Notes: generated by a model from the letters alone, not told the origin. A stretch of DNA of 64,000 bases from Chlorocebus sabaeus (GCF_047675955.1 NC_132923.1:87517637-87581636); one strand, 5' to 3'. Shown: positions 22,934-34,896, counted from the stretch's first letter. Numbers and translations: made by a program.

Positions 22934-24063
22934 GAGTAGCCTTCATTGTGAATCCCATAGGAAATCCACAGTTGGCAGTTTGAGCTTTCAAAGGACTTTC
23001 ACTTTATTTTAGGTTAGATTTTTGTTCTTTAATTTTGTCAAGAGAATTTTAAGACTAGTCATGGCACTATTATGTTTTTCTTTTAGCTTGATATTCTCAT
23101 CGATTGTTTAGAATAAGAAATCTCTCCTTTTTTAAAATTGAGGAGTCAAATTTAAAGGATCTTTTTGCCATTGATAATTAGAATTTCCAGTGATGTACTT
23201 ATTCCAGTAGTGACTCAGTCTAATAACCTCTTTATGGAAAGCCCAGGACGTAATTTTCTAGGTTTAGAAAAATAAGTGTTTTCTAGAGATGAAATAGAAG
23301 AGGCAATCCTAAAGATCCCCCACCCCACAAAAAATTTTACTCCCAGGAATAGGCAAAAGGATGTTGTCACAGACAGTTGAGGACGGTGTTTGTGTAACCC
23401 ATGAGTTTGTGAGGACCCACCAGTGACAGACCTGTCAATCTGTAATACCATGTAGCACCTCCTAGGATTAGACTTTCCCAGAACTAACCAAGCCACAAAG
23501 GTTGTGGGAAAAAAAAATATCCCCCTGAGAGCTTAACATGCTTGGAATAAACAGTGTGTTTGGGTTCCCAGCCAATTTGAGACTGGCCACCTGACATGAC
23601 CTGAAAATCATGCCTCCCAGATGGTAGAAACCAAGAGAGAGAGCTCCTACTTGGTCACAAGTGGGCTTTCAAGGACACAAAACAAGACGAGAGGGAATCT
23701 CACTCACTACCTTTCTTTATCACAGAACAGTACAGAAAAACAAGGACAAGGAAAAACTATTTCTGGGAGAAGAGAGACCAAACAATATGAATATGCATGC
23801 CAGAAAGCACCAAAAAGTACACCAGAGTCACTATCCCCAAGACTAGTCACACAAATCCTTTTCTCCCATTAATCAAAATTTTGCAGAGGAAAGAGAGACA
23901 AACAGTGATTTTTACCATCTGCTTGACCAGATTGCACAGAGAGAGGTTGGAGCCTGGCTGTTAAGAAATTCTTATTCTTTTATCAGTTTATCAGGTCCTG
24001 GGTTCCCTTAACTGCAGGTTCAAGAAGAGTGGCGTTGTGGTATTCTGCTCACAGTGCTGAAAT
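22934..24063 (-). mobile_element. provirus interior, 5' leader side
   Basis: Begins next to the 5' LTR. No clear 18-nt primer-binding site (TGG...) follows the LTR end. The frame 23215-23496 has no recognised domain. Confidence 0.45.
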
Positions 24064-24640
24064 TGCAGGGATTAAAGGAAAACTTCCCCTTCGCTTTCTA
24101 GAGCTTGTTTGAAAAATCAACTCACAAAAGGCATATTAATCAGAGAAAAGAATTATAAATTTATTAACAGGTACATAGAGAAAAAATCACAAAATGATTA
24201 CCTTAACTCCCAATGGGATGCAGAACCTTATATACCACCTGGATGTTATAGGAAGAATGGTGACTCAGAGCATGGCCAAAACAGGTTGTGGTGGTAAATT
24301 GGGACATGGTGGCAAGACAGCTTATGGGAGGGAAAGAAGAGGGGCCTTGACTAACAACATGGTCTTTTATGTAAATGAAACCTCACAGGTAGTAGCCTTC
24401 AGACAGAACAGATGATAAATGTTATTATCAGACCTTTAAAGGTGTCAGACTCTCAGTTAATCTTTTCTGGGTCTGGGAAAGGAAAGGCCTGGTTGTATCA
24501 ATTCAAATCCTCTACAGACACAGATTTCCCACACAAAATAGAGCTTTGCAGGGTTATTTCTATGTGTTGGCTCTCTGAACAGCCATCTCAAAATATGTCA
24601 AAGAAATATATTTTGGAATAAAATATTTTGATTTCTTTCC
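24064..24640 (-). mobile_element. 5' LTR of the provirus
   Basis: Minus strand: U3 starts (TG)GAAAGAAATCAAAATA, TATATAA at 24228-24234, AATAAA at 24160-24165 and an end ...TCCCTGCA at 24064. The R region would be very short, about 40-65 bases. Confidence 0.85.
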
Positions 24641-25085
24641 ATAACGAAGCACACTAAAAACCAGTGACTTAAGACAGTAAACATTTATTAATTTTCATAA
24701 GTCCATGGGCCAACCGGATGGTTTTTTCTGTATTAGTGATCAACTATAGATTAATCTGCTGATCTTGTCTGGATGCTCTCATATATTTGGAAGTCAACTG
24801 TCTATATGTTGGTCTAAGATGGCTTCAGTTGGAATCATTGAGCTCTAGTCAATGTGGTCTCATCCACTGTCACCCTACCCTAGATTTGATCAAATGATGA
24901 TAGTAGGATTTCAAAGAGAATATGGAACTACACAAGGCTTCTTGAGGTCTTGGCTTAAAGCTGCTATACCATCATTTTACCAGTTTTTATTGGGTAAAAC
25001 CAATCACAAGATCAGCCCAAATTCAAAGGGGTCACCTTTTGATGGGAGGAGCAGCAAAATCATAGTATAAAGAATATGGATACAG
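24641..25085 (-). mobile_element. MLT1-like LTR, main part
   Basis: AACCAGTGACTTAAGACAGT, AACATTTATTAATTTTCATA, CAAGATCAGCCCAAATTCAA and TTTTGATGGGAGGAGCAGCA follow the reversed order of a common MLT1-type LTR. Its first ~30 bases lie at 16975-17007. Confidence 0.6.
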
Positions 25086-25365
25086 AGTAAGCAAAATAAT
25101 TCTGAACAACTTTCAGTCTAGCACATATGATTTGTATGCATTTGTAAGAAAATAGACTATCATTAAATGTCTCATCAAGACAAGGCTGTGCCACCATTAA
25201 GCAAGGTAATCCAGGACTCAAATCCTTCCTCATTTTATTATAAAATAACAAAAGCCAATGGAAGTATATACCTAATAGAAACCAGAAGTAGATAGCTGTG
25301 TGAGAAATCATGCAGCAGGTAGAAAGGCCCCCTCAAAGGAGGTACTGAAGAAATTTTTAAAAAGA
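25086..25365. other. unassigned intron sequence
   Basis: Nothing recognised. Confidence 0.45.
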
Positions 25366-25504
25366 AGGCAAAGCACTGTGGCTTGTACTTATAATTCCAG
25401 TTACTTGGGAATCTGAGGCAGGAGGATCACTTGAGCCCAGGAGTTCAAAGCTGCATGAGCTATGATCACACCATTGCACTCCAGCCTGTGCAATAGAGTG
25501 AGCT

Positions 25505-25507
<3 letters not shown>
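25366..25507 (+). mobile_element. FRAM-type Alu monomer
   Basis: A single Alu arm: TTACTTGGGAATCTGAGGCA, GGAGGATCACTTGAGCCCAG and CCATTGCACTCCAGCCTGTG. No second arm, so a free right-arm monomer, one of the oldest Alu relatives. Confidence 0.8.

Positions 25508-25550
<43 letters not shown>
25508..25550. repeat. (GT)n microsatellite after the Alu monomer
   Basis: About 20 uninterrupted GT units where the A-rich tail of the monomer would be. Likely polymorphic. Confidence 0.95.
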
Positions 25551-25553
<3 letters not shown>

Positions 25554-26091
25554 GAAAAAGAAAAGGGATTTTGGTTTTGCCTGAGTTTAGAAACCTGTGC
25601 ATTCCTGTTTGAGAATTTCAGAAGCACTGAGAAAACCTATAGCTTCTTTCCCTGTGCCCATTAAGGGAAAAAAAAAAAAAAAAACCAGATGTATATACCT
25701 CTTATTTCATCTGTCCTATTAACTCTGTAGCACCTCTATGCAGGGGAAACAACTAGGAGGGGAAATGCACTGTGGTACTAATTGCAAAGTGATTTGACTC
25801 AGAACTGCACATCATCTTTTGAGAAGTGGCTCAAAAGAAAGTGTACTCTTCCCATTCAGGCAGATGTAATCACTCTCGTCTGTGCGCTATACCCAAAGCT
25901 CCAAGAGTTCTTGACATATTCTTCTAGTTTTGCATTGATGACACTGGGTTTGCAATAACTTGTTTACTTGCTTGTTTTCTCCTTAAGAGTATGAGTTTCC
26001 TCAGAGTAGAGCATTTACTTATTCAGCTGACTCTGCAGAGACCAGTATAAATCCTGGAATAGTCATTCAGTGCAGTCTTAGGTGCTCTTTC
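25551..26091. other. unassigned intron sequence
   Basis: A-run at 25670-25684. Nothing else recognised. Confidence 0.45.
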
Positions 26092-26535
26092 TGAAACACA
26101 GATCTGAACCTTTCACACCTACAATTAAACCCCTTCAATAGGCCCTTCATATTGCTTTCAGTGAAAGTTAAAACTTTTTAACATGCTTATCTGTCTTAAT
26201 GACACAGTCTCATCTCTTGCCCTACCCAGCTCCAGAATTACCACTTAGGCTTTGTTCTTGTTGCTCCCTATGACTGAAATGTCTTCCATGTGTTCTCTCC
26301 TGCCTGGCCAGTCCTTATTTCTCAGTAAAAATTCACCTCTCCTTCCCTTAGGCTGGCTGCAGACTCTACCTTAGCAGCATGTGTGTGTGTGTGTGTGTGT
26401 GTTTTACATGTCTATTTTCCTCACTTAAGGGCAAAGGACCCAGTCTTATTAATGTATATAATCTCAGCACATAGCAGAGTAGGAAACCCATAACTGTTTA
26501 TTTAATAAATATTAAAATTATGATGAAATGAATAT
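26092..26535 (+). mobile_element. L2 3' region
   Basis: ACCCCTTCAATAGGCCCTTC, CTATGACTGAAATGTCTTCC, TTTACATGTCTATTTTCCTC and CTCAGCACATAGCAGAGTAG in L2 order, with a short (TG)n at 26382-26402. Confidence 0.75.
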
Positions 26536-27104
26536 GTTTTGAATTAGTGCTAAAATTTAGAACAAAATTCTATGTAGGAAATGCTGTCAGATTGAGGAAA
26601 AGAGAGGCTTTTTTTTGTCTGTATGTTGGTGGATATTTATTTTGAGTAGGGAGAAGAGTCTCCCTGAAATATCTTTTTCTTCTTTCTGTCATGTTGCGAA
26701 TGCCCTTGTTTGATATGCTAAACTTCCCTTGATGAGAATGTTTTGCTCCATTCCCCTTTTACCTCTTTTGGCTGCCTTCTCACAAGTTTTCAGTGAGGGA
26801 GAAGAATCTTGTAATGTGCAATCTGCAAGCCATTTTTTTTTTACCCTCTCTGTCAGACTGCAGTATCTGTGTGAAGATTGTGACAATTTCCAGTTAACAA
26901 GACACAGGTGCAGCTAATTAACAAACTTTGTTGGTTCCCTGTGACTCTTCAACATCAACTTATAATAGATAAGGATTCATTTTTCATCTAGTGATTATCC
27001 AGACTCCATGCTTTTGATATATGAGGCCCAGGATTGTTCAGCATTTTTTGAAGACTTCAGGTGGCAACTCTTTGGTTCTTCATGGGCAGGAGACTTAGCT
27101 TAAT
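26536..27104. other. unassigned intron sequence
   Basis: Nothing recognised. The overlapping short frames at 26689-26917 lack splice support. Confidence 0.45.
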
Positions 27105-27287
27105 CATACATATGATCTGTCTCTCTATATCCTTACATATATGCACATATATGTATACATATGTGTCTATATACACATGTACATATTCATATATATGTAC
27201 ATGAAGCTATACATATATATGAAACATATCTATGCATTGTATGCAATGTACGTAAATGTATAGGTTCATGTACATATATATGTAGTC
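27105..27287. repeat. degenerate (TATACA/TATATG)n tract
   Basis: Alternating purine-pyrimidine repeats such as ACATATATGTATACATATGT. Many short palindromes. Confidence 0.9.
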
Positions 27288-27299
27288 TTTTATTGTTCC

Positions 27300-27450
27300 C
27301 AGAACACATTGTCTTGGCAATTATATTTAATTCTAAGAATGCTACCAGATGGGTGTGAGTTTCCTCCCTACAAATAACAGGCTCAGAAAGATGATAAATC
27401 ACATAGTGAGAAGTAGGCTTGAAACTCCAGCATTTCTTTCCACAATGCTG
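27300..27450 (-). mobile_element. MIR fragment
   Basis: AACAGGCTCAGAAAGATGAT, AAATCACATAGTGAGAAGTA and GGCTTGAAACTCCAGCATTT. Confidence 0.65.
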
Positions 27451-27501
27451 GGAATCAGGTTGTGCTCCCAATAGGCAATATAAAAACTGGGAATATGGCT
27501 C

Positions 27502-27541
27502 TGAAGTAAAGGAGCTGAAGTAAAGGAGCTGAAGGAGCTGA
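27502..27541. repeat. short tandem repeat (CTGAAGTAAAGGAG)n
   Basis: Two full 14-bp units followed by a partial CTGAAGGAG unit. Confidence 0.9.
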
Positions 27542-28084
27542 TCTCTGAACAAACAGAGATCTAGATTTTATTCCCAACTCAGTCCCATACCATATTATTG
27601 ATATAATCTTTTATATGTCATGACACCAAGGCAAATTCATCCTAAACTTCTGTGTAGTTCTGCCCAATTCACACCAACCTTTGTACATGGTGCCATATGG
27701 TTAGAACATGTTATCAGACATACTCCAAACAGCTTTTCCCCACTGAGTTATAAACATTCTGTATTATCAGAGTAGGTTAAGTGACAAGTGTTAGTCTCAA
27801 AGGAGTTACTGGCATCATTCATAATAAAAAATACTCATGCCTAAGTTATGGACTCAAATTCAGTTTGACGTTTAAATATAACCATTTGTAATATAAAACT
27901 AGGATGAGTGATATGGAGATTACTAAACAAAGAAGGAAAAATGTGAAAATATTTTAAGGAAATGTTTTATATTATAATAAAAAATGTTAAAACATAGTAA
28001 GGAAGCATAAACAAAATAAATTATGAAGGAAAATAACCATAACTGAGTGTGGATGAAACCAAATAAACCTTAAAAGGAAAACAT
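27542..28084. other. unassigned AT-rich intron sequence
   Basis: Nothing recognised. Confidence 0.45.
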
Positions 28085-28660
28085 TCACTAGAGATTTACC
28101 CTAATATAAATTGAAACATATCATGAAACTACAATCATCAAAATTATTGGAAGGGCCGAGCATGGTGGCTCACACCTATAATCCCAGCACTTTAGGAGGC
28201 CGAGGCAGGCGGATTGCCTGAACTCAGGAGTTCGAGAACAGCCTGGGCAACACAGAGAAAGACTGTCTCTACTAAAATACAAAAATTAGCTGAGTGTGGT
28301 GGTGTGCACCTGTAGTCCCAGCTACTCGGGAGGCTGAGGCAGGAGAATTGCTTGCACCTAGGAGGCAGAGGTTGCAGTGAGCAGAGATCGCACCACTGCA
28401 CTCCAGCCTGTGTGACACAGTGAGACTCTGTCTCCAAAAAAAAAAAAAAAATTATGGGAGGCTGTCATTAGGATAAACATACAGATGAGTGGAAAAGAAA
28501 TTGAAGTCCAGAGATAAACCCAAGCATATAAAAATTTATTATATGGAAATGGTAGCATTTAAAATTAGAAAGGAATCACTTATTCAGTAAATGATATTGG
28601 CACAACTTACTAACCATTTGGGAAAAAACTACATTATGCTACTACTTCATATTTTACAGT
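28085..28660 (+). mobile_element. L1M ORF2 fragment, split by an Alu
   Basis: ACATATCATGAAACTACAAT, then after the Alu AGTCCAGAGATAAACCCAAG and TTGGCACAACTTACTAACCA. This is the sense-strand 3' half of L1 ORF2. Confidence 0.75.
28154..28451 (+). mobile_element. AluS-type Alu
   Basis: A full-length Alu with GGCCGAGCATGGTGGCTCAC, TGAACTCAGGAGTTCGAGA and a 17-base A tail. The flanks AAATTATTGGAAG and AAATTATGGGAGG are an imperfect target duplication. Confidence 0.9.
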
Positions 28661-28729
28661 AAAGTTTCTCATGAATTAAAGTTTTTTAAATTTTAAATTA
28701 GGGAAATTTCATATATACATAATATAAAA
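28661..28729. other. short AT-rich gap
   Basis: Between two L1 fragments of opposite orientation; nothing recognised. Confidence 0.5.
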
Positions 28730-30470
28730 ACACTCAATAAAATAAAGAAGATATTAACATTTTGTCAGCTTTCAGATCCTGCTTGCTTTTATTGATTTTG
28801 ATAACTAAGTCATTACGGATATAGCTAACCTCCTCTCTGCTTACCTCTTTCTTTCTCTCAGAAGTCACCAAATTTCTGAGATTATTATTAACATGTATAA
28901 TTTTGTACTTTTATTATACTTGTATTATATACAAGTATACAAATATACTACAAATATACAAATATACTATTGTTTTGTGTTAAAATGCTTGCCATTTTCA
29001 TTAAACATAGTTTTTGGAAGTTTCTCTATGTTGATAAATGTTACTCTAATGCATTCATTTTAAATGCTCAACAGTATTTTGTACTAACGAACCACAATTT
29101 ATCCAGTTTTTTTAATTAAGTGGTTTTAGTTACTTTTTTGTTTTACTATTATAAATGAATAGCGGTACAGTGAACAATCCTGTATATGTCTCCTTACACA
29201 ATGTGCAAAATTTGTTTAAGGAGAACACATAGAAGTAGAATTGCTAGGTTATAGATTATAAACATTTTTATTGTCAAGTACCCCTCTAAAGAGGCTCTTC
29301 TATTTTACATGCTTACCAGCAATGTTCAAAATCATTGTTCTTTCATAATTACCAATACTTGTTATTAGATTTGCTAATACTCGATATTAGATTTACTTTT
29401 TTGCTGATATGATGGATAAGAAATTTCATTATTTTCTGTATTTCTATTTCCTCAACTGCTAGTGGAGCAATCATTTATTCATATATTTGATTTACAAACC
29501 TTTACATTCCTCCTTTTATATCTTGTCTGATTATATACTTGGCCTATTTTCTATTGTATTGTTGGTCTTTTATATTTTGATTTATAGTAGTTCTTTATAA
29601 ATTTGCGTATTAACCCATTGTGAGGGTTATGCTATTTTTTTTTTTCGATCATTGGCTTTCATTTTCATTTTTCTGTGGTATCTTTTTACATAGTTTTGTT
29701 TTGTAAAATATTCATATGTGTCTATCTTTTCCTTCTTAGTTTATGCTTCTGGTGCTTTGTTTAAAAAAAAAGTACATACTTTGAGTCCATAAACTAATCT
29801 GCTGTGTTTTGCTTTGTGCATTTTATTTCTTAATGTGTTTGGGTTTTAGTTCTGTATTTGGTGTGAGGTAGAGATCCAGCTTTGTTTGTTCCATATGGAT
29901 GGCCCATTGATATAGCACCATTCATCAATAGTTCAGATTTTCATCTGATCTACAATGTTTTTGATATGTATTTAGTGTATTCCCAGGCTCTTTGTTGTGA
30001 TCCATTGGTCTAGCTATACAGATCCATAGCAATGTAAACTAAATTGTTTTAATTACTATAACATTACAGTAAGTCTTGCTATCTAAAAGTCTGTTGCTGC
30101 TTTTGTTGGCCTTCTGAACTCCTACATAATTGTTCTAATTAACTTGTCAAATTTTAGGTGTGTAAACACACATAAACACAGACACAGACACCTTCAATGG
30201 GATTTTAGTGAATTACATAGATTTTAATAATGAATCTTCAATCTATGACTATGATAGATTTTTCCATTTACTTAACACTCTGATTTGTCTCAACAATGTT
30301 TTGTAGTTTTGTGTTTTGAAGTCTTGCACTTTTGATTACATTTATTTATAGGTATCTGATATTTGATACTATCATAATTGTTATCACAATAAAATTTTAT
30401 TTTCTAATTGTTGACTGTTAGTATATAGATATACAATTGATTTTTAATTATTGACTTTGTATCAATAAAT
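28730..30470 (-). mobile_element. L1M, 3' UTR into ORF2
   Basis: From the reversed 3' end (TTGATAAATGTTACTCTAAT, GAACCACAATTTATCCAG) through ATATGGATGGCCCATTGATA and CAACAATGTTTTGTAGTTTT to TAGATATACAATTGATTTTT. An old copy with no usable frame. Confidence 0.75.
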
Positions 30471-30605
30471 GCCTTTTTAGATTTTATATAATTTTTAATT
30501 GATATATTATAATTATACATTTTTGGGTGTAGATGTGATGTTTTGATATATGTATAGAATGTATAATGATCGAATCAGGGTAATTAGGATATACATTACC
30601 TCAAA
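30471..30605 (-). mobile_element. L1MA/L1PB-like 3' end, first part
   Basis: TTTTTGGGTGTAGATGTGAT, GTTTTGATATATGTATAGAA and GATATACATTACCTCAAACA are its reversed 3' UTR. It continues at 37647. Confidence 0.8.
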
Positions 30606-33069
30606 CATTTATCTTTTTAAAAAAATTTGTTACTACTTTTTGTGTTTTTTTAACTTTTAAGTTCATGGGTACATGTGCAAGTTTGTTACATAAGTAAACT
30701 TGTGCCATGGGGGTTTCTATACAGATTATTTCGTCACTCAGATGTGAAGCCTAGTACCCATTAGTTATTTTTCCTGATCTCTGTCCTCCCATTTTTTACT
30801 CTCCTATAGGCCCCAGTGTGTGTTGTTCCCCTCTGTGTGTCCTTGTGTTATCATTTAGCTCCCACTTATAAGTGAGAACATGCCATATTTGGTTTTCTGT
30901 TCCTGCTTTAGTTTGCTAAGGAAAATGGTCTCCAGCTCCATCCATGTCCCTGCAAAAAACATGGTCTTATTCTTTTTATGGCTGCATAGTATTCCATGGT
31001 GTATGTGTATGAAATTTTCTTTATCCACTCTATCATTGATGGGCATTTAGGTTGATTTGATGTCTCTGCTTTTTGAACAGTGCTGCACTGAACACATGCA
31101 TGCATGTGTCTTTATAACAGAATGATTTATATTCCTTTGAATATATACCCAGTAATCAGATTGCTGGGGCGAATGACATTTCTGTCTTTAGGTTTCTGGA
31201 GAATTGCCACACTGTCTTCCAAAATGGTTGAACTAATTTATACTCCCACCAACAGTGTATACTCATTTCTTTTTCTCCACAGTCTTGCCATTATCGATTT
31301 TTTGACATTTTAATGATAGCCGTTCTGACTGCTATGAGATAGTATCTCATTGTGGTTTTCACTTTCATTTCTCTAATGATTAGTGATGCTGAGCTTTTTT
31401 CCATGATTTTCGGCCACATGTATGTCTTCTTTTGAAAAGCGTCTGATCTTGTCTTTTGCCCATTTTTTAATAGGGTTGTTTGATTTTTTTCTTTTAAATT
31501 TATTTACATTCCTTATAGATGCTGGATATTAGACCATTGTCCAGACTTAATAGTTTGCAAAAATTTTTCTCCCATTCTGTAGGTTGTCTGTTTACTCTAC
31601 TGATAATTTATTTTCCTTTTAGAAGCTCTTTAGTTTAATTAGATGCCATTTATCAACTTTTGCTTTTGTTGTAGTTGCTTTTGACATCTTTGTCATGAAA
31701 TCTTTGCCTGTGACTATGTCCTGAATGGTATTACCTAGGTTGTCTTCCAGGGTTTTTATAGTTTTCAGTTTTGCATTTAAGTCTTTAATCCATCTTGAGT
31801 TAATTTTTGTATATGGTGTGAGGAAAGGGTCCAATTTCAATCTTCTACATATAGCTGGACAGTTGTTCAGCACCATTTATTGAATAGGTAATCCTTCCCC
31901 CATTGCTTGTTTTTGTCAGGTTTGCTGAAGATCAGTTAGTTTTAGGTGTGCAGCTTTGTTTCTGGGTTCTCTATTCTGTTCTATTGGTCTATGTGTCTGT
32001 TTTTATACCAATACCATGCTATTTTTGATTACTATAGCCATGTAGCATAGTTTGAAGTTGGGCAGTGTGATTCCTCCAGCTTTGTTCATTTTGCTTAGAA
32101 TTATCTTGGCTATTTGGGGTCTTTTTGGTTCCATACAAATTTTAAAATATTTTTTTTTTTCTAGTTCTGTGAAGAATCTCCATGGTAGTTTAATAGGAAT
32201 AGCATTAAACCTATAAATTGGTTTGGGCAGTATAGCCATTTTAAAAATATTGATTCTTCCTATCCATGAACATGGACTGTTTTTTCATTTGTTTATGTCA
32301 TTTCTGATTTCTTTGAGCAGTGTTTTGTACTTCTCCTTGTAGGGATCTTTCATCTCCCTTGTTAGCTGTATTCCTAGGTATTCTATTCTTTTTGTAGCAA
32401 TTGTAAATGGGATTACATTCCTGATTTGGCTTATGGATTGACTGTTTTGTGGTATAGGAATGCTAGTGATTTTTACACTTTGATTTTGTATCCCAAGACT
32501 TTACTGGAGTTGGGCTGAGATGATAGCGCTGAGATGAGAGGACAGTGCCATCTAGAAACAGGGATAGATGTACTCTTTCTCCTTCTATTTGGATGCCCTG
32601 TATTTCTTTCTCTTGCCTGATTGCCCTGGCCAGGTTTTACAATACTATGTTGAATAGGATTGGTGAGAGAGGGCATCGTTGTCTTCTGCCAATTTTCAGG
32701 GGAAATGCTTCCAGCTTTTGCCCATTTAATACTGATGTTGACTGTGGGTTTGTCATAGATGGTTCTTATTATTTTGAGGTATTGTCCTTCAAAACCTAGT
32801 TTATTGAGAGTTTTTAACATGAAGTGATGTTTAATTTTATCAAAAGTCTTTTCTGCATCTATTGAAATAATCATATGGTTTTTATGTTAGTTCAGTTTAT
32901 GCGATGAATCACATTTATTTATTTGTGTATGTTGAATCAACCTTGCATCTTATGGATAAGCCCTACTTGATTGTATCGGATAAGCTTTTTGATGTGCTTC
33001 TAGATTCTCTTTGTCAGTATTTTATTGAGGATTTTTGCATCAATATTCATCAAGGATATTGCCTTGATA

Positions 33070-33249
33070 TTTTCTTTTTCCTTCCTTCCTTCCTTCCTTC
33101 CTTCCTTCCTTCCTTCCTTCCTTCCTTCCTTCCTTCCCTCCCTCCCTCCCTCCCTCCTTTCTTTCTTTCTTTCTTTTTTTTCTTTCTTTCTTTCTCTCTC
33201 TCTCTTTCTTTCTCTCTCTCTCTCTTTTTTTTTTTTTTTTTTTTTTTTT
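33070..33249 (+). repeat. 180-nt pure polypyrimidine tract
   Basis: Every base from 33070 to 33249 is C or T: (TTCC)n, (CCCT)n, (TTTC)n, (CT)n and a 24-base T run. It has grown from the short T-rich site in L1 ORF2 between GCCTTGATAT and CTCTGCCAGGTTTTGGTATC. Confidence 0.97.
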
Positions 33250-34598
33250 ATCTCTGCCAGGTTTTGGTATCAGGATGATGCCTGCCTCATAGAATGAGTT
33301 AGGGAGGATTCTCTCCTCTTCAATTTTTTGGAATAGTTTCAGTAGGAATGGTAACAGATCTTCTTTGTATATCTGCTAGAATTCAGCTGTGAATCCATCT
33401 GGTCCTCAGCTTTTTTTGGTTGGTAGGCTATGTATTACTGCCTCAATTTTAGAACTCGTTATTGGTCTATTCAGGGATTTAATTTCTTCCTGGTTTGGCC
33501 TTGGGAGGGTATATGTGTCCAGGAATTTATCCATTTCCTCTAGATTTTCTAGCTTATGTGCATAGGGGTATTCATAATAGTCTTTGATGGTTGTTTGTAT
33601 TTCTGTGGGGTAAGTGGTATATACTCCTCATCATTTTTTATTATGTTTATTTGAATCTTCTCTTTTTTTCTATATTAGTCTAGCTAGCAGTCCATTTTAT
33701 TTATTTTTTTTTAAGTGGCTCCTGGATTCATTGATCTTTTCGGTTTTTGTGTCTCAACCTCCTTCAGTTCAGCTCTGATTTGGGTTATTTCTTGTCTTCT
33801 GCTAGCTTTGAGATTTGTTTGCTCTTAGTTCTCTAGTTCTTTTTTAGTTGTGATATTATGTTGTTTACTTGAGATCTTTCTAACTTTTTGATGTGGGCAT
33901 TTAGTGCCATAAATTTCTCTCTTAACACTGTCTTTGCTGTGTCCCAAAGATTCTGGTAAGTTATATCTTTGTTCTCATTAATTTCAAAGAACTTCTTGGC
34001 TTTTGCCTTAATTTGGATATTTACCCAAAAGTCATTCGGGATAAGATTATTCAATTTCCATGTAATTGTATGGTTTTGATTGAATTTCTTAGTCTTGATT
34101 TCAAATTTGATTGCACTGTGGTCTTTGAGACTGTTATTATTTCAGTTATTTTGTATTTGCTGAGGAGAATTTTACTCCCAATTATGTGATCAATTTCAGA
34201 GTATGAGCTATGTGGCAATGACAATAATGTATATCACATTGTTTTGGGGTGGAGAGTTCTGTAGGAATCTATCATGTCCATTTGATCCAGTGCTGAGTTT
34301 AGGTCTTGAATATCTTTGTTAATTTTCTGTCTAGGTGATCTGTCTAATATTGTCAGTGGGGTGTTAAAGTTTCTCACTATTATTTTGTGGGAGTCTAAGT
34401 CTCTCTGAAGGCCTCTGAGACTTGCTTTATGAATCTGGGTGCTCCTGTGTTGGGTGCATATACGTTCAGGATAGTTAGATCTTCTTGTTGAATTGAACCT
34501 TTTACCATATGTAATGCCCTTCTTTGTCATTTTGGCCTTTGCTGGTTTAAAGTCTGTTTTCTCAGAAACTAGGATTGCAACCTCTGCTTTTTTCTGTT

Positions 34599-34640
34599 TT
34601 TTTTGTTTTTTTGTTTGTTTGTTTGTTTGTTTGTTTGCTT
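34599..34640. repeat. (GTTT)n microsatellite in L1 ORF2
   Basis: About eight GTTT units; expands the endonuclease coding sequence in frame. Confidence 0.9.
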
Positions 34641-34896
34641 GGTAGATTTTTGTCCATTTCTTTATTTTGAGCCTACGTGTGTCATTGCTTGTAAGATGGG
34701 TCTCTTGAACACAGCATACCAATGGGTTTTGGTTCTTTATCCAGTTTGCCACATTGTGTCTTTTAATTGGGGCTTTTAGCTCATTTACATTTAAAGTTAA
34801 TGTTGATATGTATGGATTTGATCCTGCTATCATGATGTTAGCTGGTTATTTTGTGGACTTGTTTATGTGGTTGTTTGATAGTGTCACTGGCCTGTG

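Larger units (their letters stand above)
17007..24640 (-). mobile_element. decayed ERV1-like provirus with two LTRs
   Basis: Two direct copies of a ~570-bp LTR (17007-17574 and 24064-24640) bracket about 6.5 kb. The orientation is minus, because each LTR has TATATAA, then AATAAA, then a short U5 on that strand. ATAAC occurs at both outer junctions (17003-17007 and 24641-24645), as expected of a target duplication. The interior is AT-rich and has no long open frame or recognisable gag, pol or env, so the element is either very decayed or always lacked genes. An AluY and a tRNA-Glu-like relic lie inside. It resembles ERV1 groups such as MER31 or MER57, but I cannot fix the family. Confidence 0.75.
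30858..34833 (-). pseudogene. L1 ORF2 (endonuclease/reverse transcriptase), broken
   Basis: The first 199 codons (34833 down to 34234) are open and show the endonuclease start and the CVQETHL motif. The usual GDFNTP site reads RNFNTP, so the catalytic Asp is Asn. After that the frame is lost, with RT pieces at 32473-32874 (IISIDAEKTFDKI) and C-terminal pieces at 32003-32239, 31619-31876 and 30855-31105 in different frames. A (GTTT)n expansion near codon 70 gives KQTNKQTNKQ, and a long polypyrimidine tract interrupts the RT region. No functional product. Confidence 0.9.

Noticed and set aside
27105..27287. TATA-rich palindromes as possible promoters
   Set aside because: Part of a degenerate dinucleotide/hexanucleotide repeat, no other promoter signs.
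32904..33297. 90-124-codon frames rich in Leu, Pro, Ser and Phe
   Set aside because: Direct translation of the polypyrimidine tract.
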